DNA of 64,000 nt, taken from positions 248,001-312,000 of the forward strand of contig NZ_JABBNT010000004.1 of assembly GCF_012926505.1 (NCBI RefSeq), written 5' to 3'. A program made the position numbers and the translations under genes. Below, one piece after another: positions 12,039 through 20,624 of the stretch (within the stretch, counting starts at the first letter, position 1; each line of letters begins with the position of its first letter). Source of the stretch: Pacificispira spongiicola (GTDB taxonomy: Bacteria > Pseudomonadota > Alphaproteobacteria > UBA8366 > Aestuariispiraceae). The notes beneath the pieces were generated by a model. The model was given only the letters and a program-made list of their open reading frames with translations. It was not told the origin of the DNA and ran no database searches.

Positions 12039-13028
12039 ATGGCCACAAACCCGATCTCGCCGACCGTCGATTTCGACCAGGACGGCGTTCAGCACGGATT
12101 TCTGAAACTACCGTACAGCCACGACGATTCCGCTTGGGGGTCGCTGATGATTCCCATCACCGTGGTCAAGAACGGGACCGGACCCACGGCCGTGCTGACG
12201 GGGGGCAACCATGGCGACGAATATGAAGGGCCGATCGCCCTGTTCGATCTGGCATCCCGCATCGATCCGCAGGATGTGTCCGGGCGCGTTATTATCGTTC
12301 CGGCCTTCAACTATCCGGCCTTTCAGGCGCGAAAGCGCACCTCCCCCATCGACGGCGGGAACCTGAACCGCACCTTTCCCGGTCGCCCGGACGGGACGGT
12401 GACGGAAAAGATCGCGGATTTCTTCCAAAACCAGATTCTGTCGCGGGCCGATTACGTATTGGATATCCATTCCGGCGGGCGGACGTTGGAATTCGTACCC
12501 TTCGCGGCCTGCCACGTTCTGCCCGACAAGGCGCAGGAAAAACGCTGCATCGAGGCGATGAAGGCCTTCAATGCGCCCTATTCCCTGATGCTGCTGGAAA
12601 TCGACGCGGTCGGCATGTACGACACGGCGGCGGAAGAGCTGGGCCGTGTCTTCGTCTCGACGGAACTGGGCGGCGGCGGGTCCGCCAATGCCCGCACGAC
12701 CGCGATCGCGAAGCGCGGGGTGGAAAACTTCCTGATCCATGCCGGTGTCCTCGCGGGGGAGATCGAGTATCGACCCACCCTGCAACTCGATATGCCGGAT
12801 GGCCGTTGCTACGTGTCCTGCGACACGCCGGGGCTGATCGAATATACGGTGGAATTGGGCGATACGGTGGAAGAAGGCCAGGTCATCGCGGTGGTGCACG
12901 AAACCACCCGCAGTGGCAGACCGCCCGCCCTGTATCACGCCGGAATTTCCGGCGTCTTCACGGGCCGCCATTTCCCCGGGATCATTTCGATGGGCGACAT
13001 CGTCGCGGTGATCGCCGTCCCAGTATAG
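12039..13028 (+). CDS. doeB: N-acetyl-L-2,4-diaminobutyrate deacetylase
   Basis: Zinc-dependent deacylase of the succinylglutamate desuccinylase/aspartoacylase family, expected to release acetate from the DoeA product. The 329-residue protein carries the HxxE zinc motif in GGNHGDEYEG (residues about 54-60), the R/N substrate stretch DGGNLNRTFPG, and the third zinc ligand in DIHSGG. A C-terminal beta domain has a lipoyl-like appearance (PGLIEYTVELGDTVEEGQVIAVVHE). GAGGGAG precedes the ATG. Placement with doeA, doeC and doeD makes DoeB/EutE the best call. The VOC gene starts 23 bases downstream. Confidence 0.88.
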   Translation: MATNPISPTVDFDQDGVQHGFLKLPYSHDDSAWGSLMIPITVVKNGTGPTAVLTGGNHGDEYEGPIALFDLASRIDPQDVSGRVIIVPAFNYPAFQARKRTSPIDGGNLNRTFPGRPDGTVTEKIADFFQNQILSRADYVLDIHSGGRTLEFVPFAACHVLPDKAQEKRCIEAMKAFNAPYSLMLLEIDAVGMYDTAAEELGRVFVSTELGGGGSANARTTAIAKRGVENFLIHAGVLAGEIEYRPTLQLDMPDGRCYVSCDTPGLIEYTVELGDTVEEGQVIAVVHETTRSGRPPALYHAGISGVFTGRHFPGIISMGDIVAVIAVPV

Positions 13029-13051
13029 GGACCTGCTTAGAGAGGATCAGC

Positions 13052-13480
13052 ATGGAACAACGTATCAGCCTAGTCACCTTGGGCGTTACCGACCTGACCG
13101 CCAGCCGCGAATTCTATGAACGGTTGGGCTGGAAGCGATCCATGCCGGAACTGGACGGGGTCGTGTTCTTTCAGGCGGGCGGCATGATCTTCGGCCTGTT
13201 CCCGCATGCGGAACTGGCGAAGGATGCGACGGTTCCCGATACCGGCATGCCCGGCTTTCGCGGCGTATCCCTAGCCTACAATACGCGCAGCAAGGACGAG
13301 GTCGATACCGTGATGGCAGAGGCTGAAACGGCGGGGGCGACCATCGTCAAACCGGCGGAAGAAGTCTTCTGGGGCGGCTATAGCGGCTATTTCGCCGATC
13401 CGGACGGTCATCTGTGGGAAGTTGCCTGGAATCCCGGATTTCCGATCGCCGAGGACGGCAGCATCCGACTGCCGGACTGA
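13052..13480 (+). CDS. VOC superfamily protein (glyoxalase/bleomycin-resistance fold)
   Basis: A 142-residue vicinal-oxygen-chelate fold protein. It begins MEQRISLVTLGVTDLTASREFYERLGW and ends with the paired motif GYSGYFADPDGHLWEVAWNP, giving the two beta-alpha-beta-beta-beta modules. The first metal-ligand position appears to be a hydrophobic residue (SLVTLG), so enzymatic activity is uncertain. AGAGGATCAG precedes ATG 13052. It follows doeB by 23 bases and is probably cotranscribed with the ectoine genes, though its role there is unknown. Confidence 0.85.
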   Translation: MEQRISLVTLGVTDLTASREFYERLGWKRSMPELDGVVFFQAGGMIFGLFPHAELAKDATVPDTGMPGFRGVSLAYNTRSKDEVDTVMAEAETAGATIVKPAEEVFWGGYSGYFADPDGHLWEVAWNPGFPIAEDGSIRLPD

Positions 13481-13558
13481 TCCATATCTTTTCACGGACC
13501 CTTTTCATCGGTCCTGATTGGCAGTATCCCCCGTCTCATACGGTGAAGGAGGCATGTC

Positions 13559-14026
13559 ATGAGCCAGGACGATATCTATTCGGGTCTGAAACAGTTGGGG
13601 GCGGCGGCCGCCCTTCCGGCCTCCCCGGAGGAAGCGGAACTGGAAAAGGTCGCGAACCCCCAGGCGGGCACCCTGTATTGCGTCCGCTTCACGGCGCCGG
13701 AATTCACTTCCCTCTGCCCCATTACGGGACAGCCCGACTTCGCGCATCTGACCATCGATTACGTGCCCGACCAGTGGCTGGTAGAGAGCAAATCGCTGAA
13801 ACTGTTCCTGGGGTCGTTTCGGAACCACGGTGCGTTTCATGAAGACTGCACGGTGTCCATCGCTAAGCGTCTGGTGGATTTGCTGATCCCGAATTGGCTG
13901 AGGATCGGGGGATATTGGTATCCGCGCGGCGGCATGCCGATCGACGTCTTCTATCAGACCGGAGTGGCGCCGGACGGCGTCTGGATTCCGGATCAAGGCG
14001 TGCCGCCCTATCGTGGGCGGGGTTGA
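13559..14026 (+). CDS. queF: NADPH-dependent 7-cyano-7-deazaguanine reductase (unimodular QueF)
   Basis: Reduces preQ0 to preQ1 in queuosine synthesis for tRNA wobble modification. The 155-residue protein matches the short type of QueF: catalytic C53 and D60 in [11 protein letters not shown], the QueF motif [16 protein letters not shown] that binds NADPH, and [15 protein letters not shown] near the C-terminus. GGAGG lies 8 bases before the ATG. No other queuosine gene is adjacent, and I found no preQ1 riboswitch in the 78 bases upstream. Confidence 0.96.
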   Translation: MSQDDIYSGLKQLGAAAALPASPEEAELEKVANPQAGTLYCVRFTAPEFTSLCPITGQPDFAHLTIDYVPDQWLVESKSLKLFLGSFRNHGAFHEDCTVSIAKRLVDLLIPNWLRIGGYWYPRGGMPIDVFYQTGVAPDGVWIPDQGVPPYRGRG

Positions 14027-14050
14027 CCGGGTCGCTTCACATCGATTTTT

Positions 14051-14084
14051 AATCGATTGACTAATTTAATCGTTTGATTAATTT
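14051..14084. promoter_or_regulatory. Tandem 17-bp direct repeat, probable operator of the TetR gene
   Basis: AATCGATTGACTAATTT (14051-14067) is followed immediately by AATCGTTTGATTAATTT (14068-14084), 15 of 17 bases identical. The AT-rich block, with overlapping palindromic elements such as TTAATCGATT, sits 24 bases before the TetR start and stands out from the GC-rich surroundings. Autoregulation by that TetR protein is the simplest reading. Confidence 0.6.
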
Positions 14085-14108
14085 CATGCCGAGGCATGAG
14101 GTGATCGA

Positions 14109-14783
14109 ATGACGACCCCAATACCAAATCCGGCGCAAAGGCCCCGCGCGGACGCGACCAAGGACGCCCTGATCCGGGCCGCCGTTGCGGTCTTTGGACG
14201 CGATGGGTTTCAGGCCGCCAGCACGCGCGCCATCGCCCAGGAAGCGGGCGTGAATCAGGCGCTGATCAAATACCATTTTGCGAATAAGCAAGGTCTGTAC
14301 GACGCGGCGATCCAGTCCATTGCGGATCGGATGGGGACGGAGGTCTTACCGATCTTCCACGCGATCGAGGCGAACCGAGTAGAGGACGATCCCGCCGCCA
14401 GCCTATTCGCGTTGAAACGTATGTTGGGTGCCATGATCGGCTTGCTGGCCCGTGAGGACGCCGCCAATTGGGCGCAACTGATCGTGCGCGAACAGCAATC
14501 GCCCGGACCCGCCTTCTTGAAAATCTACGACGGTATCATGGCCCCGGCGCTGACGACGATGGCCCGGTTGGTGAACGTGTTGGACCCGGCAGGCCGTCTT
14601 GGCGATCCGAAGCTGTTGGTCATTACCCTGGTCGGGCAGGTGCTGGTCCTGCGCGTGGCGCATGCGACAATGATGCGCTTCGTCGGATGGGACCGGATCG
14701 GGGATAAGGAATTGGAAGAGATACGGGCGCGGATCGGCCGCAACCTGGATCGCCTTTTCGCGGAAACGGAGCATGCACCATGA
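14109..14783 (+). CDS. cecR: TetR family regulator, CecR-like (DUF1956 C-terminal domain)
   Basis: A 224-residue repressor with an N-terminal TetR HTH (RAAVAVFGRDGFQAASTRAIAQEAGVNQALIKYHFANKQGLYDAA) and a C-terminal domain like that of E. coli CecR/YbiH. Its last bases overlap the start of the HlyD-type gene (ATGA at 14780-14783), so it is the first gene of the exporter operon and presumably its repressor. E. coli CecR controls ybhGFSR in the same arrangement and affects sensitivity to cefoperazone and chloramphenicol; the effector here is unknown. Confidence 0.83.
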   Translation: MTTPIPNPAQRPRADATKDALIRAAVAVFGRDGFQAASTRAIAQEAGVNQALIKYHFANKQGLYDAAIQSIADRMGTEVLPIFHAIEANRVEDDPAASLFALKRMLGAMIGLLAREDAANWAQLIVREQQSPGPAFLKIYDGIMAPALTTMARLVNVLDPAGRLGDPKLLVITLVGQVLVLRVAHATMMRFVGWDRIGDKELEEIRARIGRNLDRLFAETEHAP

Positions 14784-15817
14784 GCATCAGCGGACCCAAA
14801 ATCATCCGTGCCGTCGTCCTGATTACCGTTATCGGCGCGGCGGGTGTCCTGGCGCTGGTCCCGGAAGCGCGGCAGCGGGCGCTGTCCTGGATCGAGGGTA
14901 ATGGCGAGGATGGAGCGGTAATCGTTCTGTACGGCAATGTGGATATCCGCGAACTCGAACTCGCCTTTCGACAGGCGGGCCGGGTCGATTCCATGGCGTT
15001 CGATGAAGGCGACACGGTGAAGGCGGGCAGCGTGATGGCGGAACTGGATGCCGCGACCTATCGGGATGCCCTGGCCGCTGCCGAAGCTGCCGTGCGGCAA
15101 TCGCAGGCGGAGCTGGACAAGCTGGTCGCGGGCAACCGCCCGGAGGAGATCGCCCAGGCAGAGGCCCTGGTCCGGCAAACGGAAGCGACCCTGCGCAATG
15201 CCGACCGGGATTATGAGCGAAAGCTGCAATTGTTCGGGTCCAAGACGGTCAGCGAGGGGGCGGTCGATGCCGCCCAGGCGGCGCGGGACGAGGCACGGGC
15301 CTTGCTGGCGGCGCGCTGGGAATCCCTGGCGTTGTTGAACGATGGTGCGCGCAAGGAAGATATCGCGGCGGCGGAGGCTGCCCTGGCGGCGGCGGAGGCC
15401 CGTTTGGCCCAGGCGAAGACGGCCCTGTCCGACACGAAACTGTCGACCCCGTCGGATGCCGTCGTTCTATCGCGAATCCGCGAGCCGGGCAGCATGGTTG
15501 CGGCGGGCAGCGCCGTGTATTCCCTGTCGCTGCGCGATCCGGTCTATATTCGCGCCTATGCGGGGGAGAAAGAGTTGGGCCGATTGGCACCGGGAACGTC
15601 GGTCGAAATCCGCACCGACTCCTCGGACCATGTTTATGACGGTCAGATCGGTTTCGTATCGCCGCGCGCCGAATTCACGCCGAAATCGGTGGAAACCACG
15701 GACCTGCGCACCGATCTCGTTTATCGCCTGCGGATTGTCGTCCAGGGTGACGATACCGGGCTGTATCAAGGCATGCCCGTGACGGTACGGGTTCGCAGTT
15801 CGGCTGCCGGAAACTGA
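14780..15817 (+). CDS. ybhG: HlyD/membrane fusion protein of an ABC exporter (YbhG-like)
   Basis: Periplasmic adaptor of an ABC-2 exporter, 345 residues. An N-terminal membrane anchor or uncleaved signal (residues 10-28, VVLITVIGAAGVLALVP) is followed by the split lipoyl domain (DSMAFDEGDTVKAGSVMAELD), a long alanine-rich alpha-hairpin with heptads (about 85-220), and the barrel domain (AGEKELGRLAPGTSVEIR). It overlaps the TetR gene by 4 bases and is 3 bases before the ATPase gene. Confidence 0.9.
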   Translation: MSISGPKIIRAVVLITVIGAAGVLALVPEARQRALSWIEGNGEDGAVIVLYGNVDIRELELAFRQAGRVDSMAFDEGDTVKAGSVMAELDAATYRDALAAAEAAVRQSQAELDKLVAGNRPEEIAQAEALVRQTEATLRNADRDYERKLQLFGSKTVSEGAVDAAQAARDEARALLAARWESLALLNDGARKEDIAAAEAALAAAEARLAQAKTALSDTKLSTPSDAVVLSRIREPGSMVAAGSAVYSLSLRDPVYIRAYAGEKELGRLAPGTSVEIRTDSSDHVYDGQIGFVSPRAEFTPKSVETTDLRTDLVYRLRIVVQGDDTGLYQGMPVTVRVRSSAAGN

Positions 15818-15820
15818 TCC

Positions 15821-17581
15821 ATGTCTGATGCGGCCATTGAGTCCCGCGCAAAGGAAGGGATCGCCGCAACCGGTGGCGTGATACTGGACGCTGTCGGCAA
15901 ACGGTTTGGCACGGTTGACGTTCTGCGGGGCGTTTCCGCACGGATCGAACCCGGTCGTCTGACCGGGCTGGTCGGCCCGGACGGTGCGGGGAAGACGACG
16001 CTGATCCGCATGATGGCGGGGCTCATGGTGCCCACGGAAGGCCGCATCACGACTGCCGGATTCGACGTGGCGGCGGAAGACCCCGGCCTGTCGGACCATA
16101 TCGGCTATATGCCGCAGCGTTTCGGCCTTTACGAAGACCTGACCGTTCAGGAAAACCTGGCGCTCTATGCCAGCTTGCGGAACATCCCGGCGGGGGATCG
16201 GCGGACATTGTTCGATCGGCTACTCGATTTCACCCGGCTGGGACCGTTCACCGGACGGCTGGCGGGTAATCTGTCCGGCGGTATGAAGCAAAAGCTTGGG
16301 CTCGCCTGTGCGCTTATGGGGACGCCGGACGTCCTGTTACTGGACGAGCCGGGCGTCGGCGTCGACCCGGTCAGCCGTCAGGACCTGTGGGCCATGGTCC
16401 AGGCGCTGACCGATGACGGCATGGCCGTTGTCTGGTCGACCGCCTATCTGGACGAGGCGGAACGCTGCGACACCGTTTTGTTGTTAAGCGAGGGCGAATT
16501 GATTTTCGACGGTCCGCCGGACGACCTGACGAATCGACTGTCGGGGCGGACCTATCATTTGCGCGGCGTGACGGAAAACCGACGCGGACTGCTGACCAGA
16601 GCGCTCGACCTGCCGACCGTTGCCGACGGGACGATCCAGGGGCATGCGGTGCGCCTGGTCGGGCGGGACGGCGTATCGGCGGATGCATTGGAGGATTTTG
16701 CGAGCGCGGAAGGCGCCGACCTCGCCGCCGTGCCGCCGCGTTTTGAAGACGCCTTTGTCGACTTGCTGGGCGGCGGGCCGGGCGGGCGATCCGTCTTGGC
16801 GGAAAGGATGGAACCGGTCGAGTCCGTCAGCGATGTGTCCGTGTCCTGCAACGATCTGACGAAACGGTTCGGGTCCTTCACGGCGACGGATACCGTGAGC
16901 TTCGACGTGCGCAGGGGGGAAGTTTTCGGTCTTCTGGGACCCAACGGAGCGGGGAAGTCGACCACGTTCAAGATGCTGTGCGGCTTGTTGAAACCGACAT
17001 CGGGGCGGGCGACGGTCACCGGCCTGGATCTGCGTCGCGCGACGAGCGCGGCGAAAACGCAACTGGGCTATATGGCACAGAAATTTTCGCTCTACGGTCT
17101 TTTGAACGTTCGGCAGAATCTGGATTTCTTCGCCGGAATCTATGGCCTGCCCGGATCGGTTCGGCACGACCGGATCGAGGAGATGGTGGAGACCTTTCAA
17201 CTGGGACCGTTTCTGGACGCGGCGCCGGGGGATTTGTCCCTGGGATACAAGCAGCGGCTGGCGCTGGCCTGTTCGCTGATGCACCGACCGCCGGTCCTGT
17301 TTCTGGATGAACCGACCTCCGGCGTCGATCCGATCACGCGGCGGGAATTCTGGACCCATATCAACGGGCTGGTGGGGAAGGGCGTCACGGTACTGGTGAC
17401 GACCCATTTCATGGATGAGGCGGAGTATTGCGACCGGGTCGCCCTGATGTACAAGGCGCGGCTAATTGCGCTGGACACGCCGGATGCCCTGAAACGACAG
17501 GCTGCGACCGAGGAGAAACCCGACCCGACGATGGAAGAGGCGTTTATCCGCCTGATCGAGCAGGAGGACGCCAATGGCTAG
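15821..17581 (+). CDS. ybhF: Duplicated ABC transporter ATPase (YbhF-like, two NBDs)
   Basis: A 586-residue protein with two ATP-binding cassettes in one chain. NBD1 (about residues 18-235) has Walker A GPDGAGKT, signature LSGGMKQKLGLA and Walker B LLLDEPGVGVDP. NBD2 (about 340-560) has GPNGAGKS, a degenerate signature LSLGYKQRLALA and LFLDEPTSGVDP. The N of the usual GPNGAGKT is D in NBD1. It drives the exporter formed with the two following permeases, overlapping the first by 8 bases. In E. coli YbhFSR has been linked to sodium/lithium and tetracycline export; substrate here is not shown. Confidence 0.92.
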   Translation: MSDAAIESRAKEGIAATGGVILDAVGKRFGTVDVLRGVSARIEPGRLTGLVGPDGAGKTTLIRMMAGLMVPTEGRITTAGFDVAAEDPGLSDHIGYMPQRFGLYEDLTVQENLALYASLRNIPAGDRRTLFDRLLDFTRLGPFTGRLAGNLSGGMKQKLGLACALMGTPDVLLLDEPGVGVDPVSRQDLWAMVQALTDDGMAVVWSTAYLDEAERCDTVLLLSEGELIFDGPPDDLTNRLSGRTYHLRGVTENRRGLLTRALDLPTVADGTIQGHAVRLVGRDGVSADALEDFASAEGADLAAVPPRFEDAFVDLLGGGPGGRSVLAERMEPVESVSDVSVSCNDLTKRFGSFTATDTVSFDVRRGEVFGLLGPNGAGKSTTFKMLCGLLKPTSGRATVTGLDLRRATSAAKTQLGYMAQKFSLYGLLNVRQNLDFFAGIYGLPGSVRHDRIEEMVETFQLGPFLDAAPGDLSLGYKQRLALACSLMHRPPVLFLDEPTSGVDPITRREFWTHINGLVGKGVTVLVTTHFMDEAEYCDRVALMYKARLIALDTPDALKRQAATEEKPDPTMEEAFIRLIEQEDANG

Positions 17582-18707
17582 GACGGCCTTGTCCCCGCGA
17601 CGATTGGCGGCGCTGGTGCGAAAGGAAACCGTGCAGGTTCTGCGCGATCCGTCCGCCATGATGATCGCCTTCGTCCTGCCGGTCGTGCTGCTGTTCTTGT
17701 TCGCCTATGCGGTGTCGCTGGACATTCGGAATATTCCCGTCGGTGTGGTGTTGGAATCCGATGGGGCGGCAGCGCATGATTTGGCCGCGTCTTTTTCCGG
17801 CAGCCGCTATTTCACGGTCACGCCCGCCCGCGAAAGGGACAGCGTTTCCGCTGCGGTTGTGTCGGGGAAACTGCATGGCTTCATCGTTATCCCGCAGGAT
17901 TTCGAACGGCGGTTGGAATTGGGCGAAACGCCGTTGGTACAGATCGTGACCGACGGGTCGCGCCCGAATACCGCGAATTTTGTGCAGCAATATGCGCAAG
18001 GAGTCGTGTTGACCTGGTTGCAAACCCGCCTCGCGGCGAAGGGTATTTCAGCGCCAAGCGCCGTTGAGCTGGTTCCGCGCTTTTGGTTCAACGCGGAATT
18101 GGAAACACGCCGCGCCCTTATTCCGGGGGCGATTGCCATCGTCATGACGATCATCGGGACCTTGCTGACGGCCCTGGTGATTGCCCGCGAATGGGAGCGC
18201 GGCACGATGGAGGCGATCCTGTCCACCCCGGTCGGGTCGGTCGAAATCCTGATCGGCAAGCTGCTGCCCTATTTCTTGTTGGGCCTCATTGCGACCGGGG
18301 TCTGCACGATTTTGGCGACGCAGTTGTTCGGGATACCGCTGCGGGGCAGTTGGGCCGCGCTGTTCGCGATGTCCGCCGCTTTTCTGGTGCCCGCGCTGGG
18401 GCAGGGGTTGTTGATATCCGCCTGGGCGCGCAACCAGTTTGTTGCCGCGCAACTGGCCTTGCTGTCGGCCTTCCTGCCGGCGCTGCTGCTGTCCGGGTTT
18501 TTATTCGAGATCGATTCCATGCCGGTGGCGATCCGACTGGTCAGCCATGTCGTTGCCGCGCGCTATTTCGTGCCGGTGCTGCAAACGGTCTTCCTGTCCG
18601 GCGATGTCTGGTCGATGTTCCTGCCCAATATGCTGGCGATGCTGGCCATCGGGACGGCTTTCTTCCTGCTGGCGCGCAGCCGGACCAAAAAGCGGTTGGA
18701 TCTGTAA
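17574..18707 (+). CDS. ybhS: ABC-2 type permease (YbhS-like)
   Basis: Inner-membrane permease of the exporter, 377 residues. Typical ABC-2 topology: TM1 near residues 24-44 (IAFVLPVVLLFLFAYAV), a large periplasmic loop (about 50-180), then five TM segments in the C-terminal half, with the ABC-2 motif REWERGTMEAILSTPVGSVEILIGKLLPY between the second and third. It overlaps the ATPase gene by 8 bases and is 2 bases before the second permease gene, indicating strict cotranslation. Confidence 0.9.
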   Translation: MARTALSPRRLAALVRKETVQVLRDPSAMMIAFVLPVVLLFLFAYAVSLDIRNIPVGVVLESDGAAAHDLAASFSGSRYFTVTPARERDSVSAAVVSGKLHGFIVIPQDFERRLELGETPLVQIVTDGSRPNTANFVQQYAQGVVLTWLQTRLAAKGISAPSAVELVPRFWFNAELETRRALIPGAIAIVMTIIGTLLTALVIAREWERGTMEAILSTPVGSVEILIGKLLPYFLLGLIATGVCTILATQLFGIPLRGSWAALFAMSAAFLVPALGQGLLISAWARNQFVAAQLALLSAFLPALLLSGFLFEIDSMPVAIRLVSHVVAARYFVPVLQTVFLSGDVWSMFLPNMLAMLAIGTAFFLLARSRTKKRLDL

Positions 18708-18709
18708 CC

Positions 18710-19822
18710 ATGCGTCAGATGCTGACCCGCCTCCGCGCCCAGATCGTGAAGGAATTGTTGAGTGTCCTGCGGGACCCACGCAGCCGTTTTATCCTGCTCG
18801 GCCCGCCCTTCATCCAACTGACGGTCTTCGCCTTCGCCATGACGCTGGAGGTCACGAATATCCGCATCGGCGTCTACGACATGGACAATGGACGCTGGTC
18901 CCACGAATTGGTCCAGCGGGTCGCTGCGGCGGACTTCGTCCGGGAGGCGGTCCCGGTCCACGGTAATGCCGAAATGACCGATATGGTCTCCCGTAAGGAA
19001 GTGCTGGTCGGGCTGGTCATCGCCGACGATTTTTCCAGCACTGTATCGGCAGGCGGAACCGGCACGGTACAGGTCATCGTCGACGGGCGTAGTGCCAATG
19101 CCGGGCAGATCGCCTATGGCTATCTGAACCGGATCGTCGCCGGGTTGAACGCGGATTTAAAGCCGACGGCCCTTCCTCCCTCGGACACGGTCGCCGTGCG
19201 GCATTGGTTCAATCCGAATCTGATTTATCGATGGTATGTCCTGCCGGGGCTGGCCGGGGTGCTGACCATGTTCATCACCTTGCTGATCACCGCCCTGTCG
19301 ATATCGCGGGAACGGGAATTGGGAACCTTCGACCAATTGATGGTGTCCCCCGCGACGCCGCTGGAAATTATCGCGGCGAAGACGATTCCTTCGGTCCTGC
19401 TGGGATCGATCCTGGGTACAATGATGGTTCTGGCCGGGCGTTTCGTATTCGGGGTTCCCTTCACCGGGTCCTTCCCCTTGCTGATCGCGTGCCTGAGCCT
19501 GTTCACCCTGTCCGTGGTGGGAATCGGATTGGCCATATCCTCCCTCTGCGCCACGCAGCAGCAGGCGATTCTGGGGACCTTCGCCGTCGGGGTGCCGATG
19601 GTGCTGATGTCCGGTTTCGCGACGCCCGTCGAAAACATGCCGGATGTCCTGCAATGGATGGCGCAGGCGATTCCTCTGACCCATTTCATGACGATCGTGG
19701 AAGGCAGTTTTACAAAGGCGCTGCCCTTATCCGACGTCTTGGCGAGCGCCTGGCCCATGGCTGTGATTGCCTTGGTGACGTTGACCGGATCGATCGTCTT
19801 CGTGCGCGCCCGCCTAGAGTGA
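18710..19822 (+). CDS. ybhR: ABC-2 type permease (YbhR-like)
   Basis: Second permease of the exporter heterodimer, 370 residues from ATG 18710 (MRQMLTRLRAQIVKELL); the open frame further upstream lies inside ybhS and is not used. Same plan as YbhS: TM1 near 28-46, long periplasmic loop, five C-terminal TM segments and an ABC-2 motif SRERELGTFDQLMVSPATPLEIIAAK. It is the last gene of the cecR-ybhGFSR unit; no clear terminator follows in the 70 bases before the next gene. Confidence 0.9.
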   Translation: MRQMLTRLRAQIVKELLSVLRDPRSRFILLGPPFIQLTVFAFAMTLEVTNIRIGVYDMDNGRWSHELVQRVAAADFVREAVPVHGNAEMTDMVSRKEVLVGLVIADDFSSTVSAGGTGTVQVIVDGRSANAGQIAYGYLNRIVAGLNADLKPTALPPSDTVAVRHWFNPNLIYRWYVLPGLAGVLTMFITLLITALSISRERELGTFDQLMVSPATPLEIIAAKTIPSVLLGSILGTMMVLAGRFVFGVPFTGSFPLLIACLSLFTLSVVGIGLAISSLCATQQQAILGTFAVGVPMVLMSGFATPVENMPDVLQWMAQAIPLTHFMTIVEGSFTKALPLSDVLASAWPMAVIALVTLTGSIVFVRARLE

Positions 19823-19892
19823 CGGGTTAGGTTGACAGGCCTGCGTGAAGCCTCGATTTTCCCGTATCGCATTTTCCGTTGAAAGGGTCGTT

Positions 19893-20621
19893 ATGCAGCG
19901 TATTGCCGCCGAAAAATGGTATCGCACCGAAAGCCGGGGCGACGATGTCACCCTGATCGAGGAACCCTTCATCAAGGCATTCTATCGCTGTAACATTTGG
20001 CACATTCGCGGTCGCGATCGGGACATGCTGGTCGATAGCGGCATGGGCGTGGTCAGCCTGCGTCGACACATCCCCCTGGTGACGGAAAAATCCCTGACCG
20101 CCGTGGCGAGTCATATCCATTTCGATCATATCGGCTGCCACCACGAATTCCCCGACCGCTGTGTGCACCGTGCCGAAGCGTCGATCCTGGCCAATCCGAC
20201 GAACCATGACACATTGGCCGATCCCTATGTCACCGACGATATCTTCGACGCTTTGCCACCGGAACCGTATCGGTCCGAAACCTATGCGGTGGAACCCGCC
20301 CCGGCGACCCGTGTCCTGGAGGACGGCGACATGGTCGATCTGGGCGACCGGGTGTTTGAGGTCATTCACTGTCCCGGTCATTCGCCGGGCGGTATCATGC
20401 TGTTCGAACGCGGGACGGGCGTGCTGTTTTCCGGCGACACCGTTTATGACGGGCCGTTGATCGACGATGCGTTCCATTCCGACATCCCGGAATACATCGC
20501 GACGATGAAACGGATTCGCGACCTGCCCGTGCGCGTCGTGCATGGCGGGCATTTCGGCAGCTTCGACGGCAAGCGCTATCTCGATCTGATCGACGCCTTT
20601 CTGACGGAAAAAGGCGCGTAA
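19893..20621 (+). CDS. Metallo-beta-lactamase-fold hydrolase
   Basis: A 242-residue MBL-fold protein with the dinuclear metal motif HIHFDH (H74, H76, D78, H79), a following histidine in CPGHSPGG, the bridging aspartate in SGDTVYDGPL and a final histidine in VVHGGH. Size and motifs resemble the glyoxalase II/quorum-lactonase-like single-domain members, without enough to name a substrate. ATG 19893 is preferred to 19845 because GAAAGGG precedes it. Stop codons of this gene and the convergent ABC ATPase gene are 3 bases apart. Confidence 0.87.
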   Translation: MQRIAAEKWYRTESRGDDVTLIEEPFIKAFYRCNIWHIRGRDRDMLVDSGMGVVSLRRHIPLVTEKSLTAVASHIHFDHIGCHHEFPDRCVHRAEASILANPTNHDTLADPYVTDDIFDALPPEPYRSETYAVEPAPATRVLEDGDMVDLGDRVFEVIHCPGHSPGGIMLFERGTGVLFSGDTVYDGPLIDDAFHSDIPEYIATMKRIRDLPVRVVHGGHFGSFDGKRYLDLIDAFLTEKGA

Positions 20622-20624
20622 GCC

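Noticed and set aside
13481-13558. preQ1 riboswitch upstream of queF
   Set aside because: No C-rich loop with A-rich tail pseudoknot pattern found in these 78 bases.
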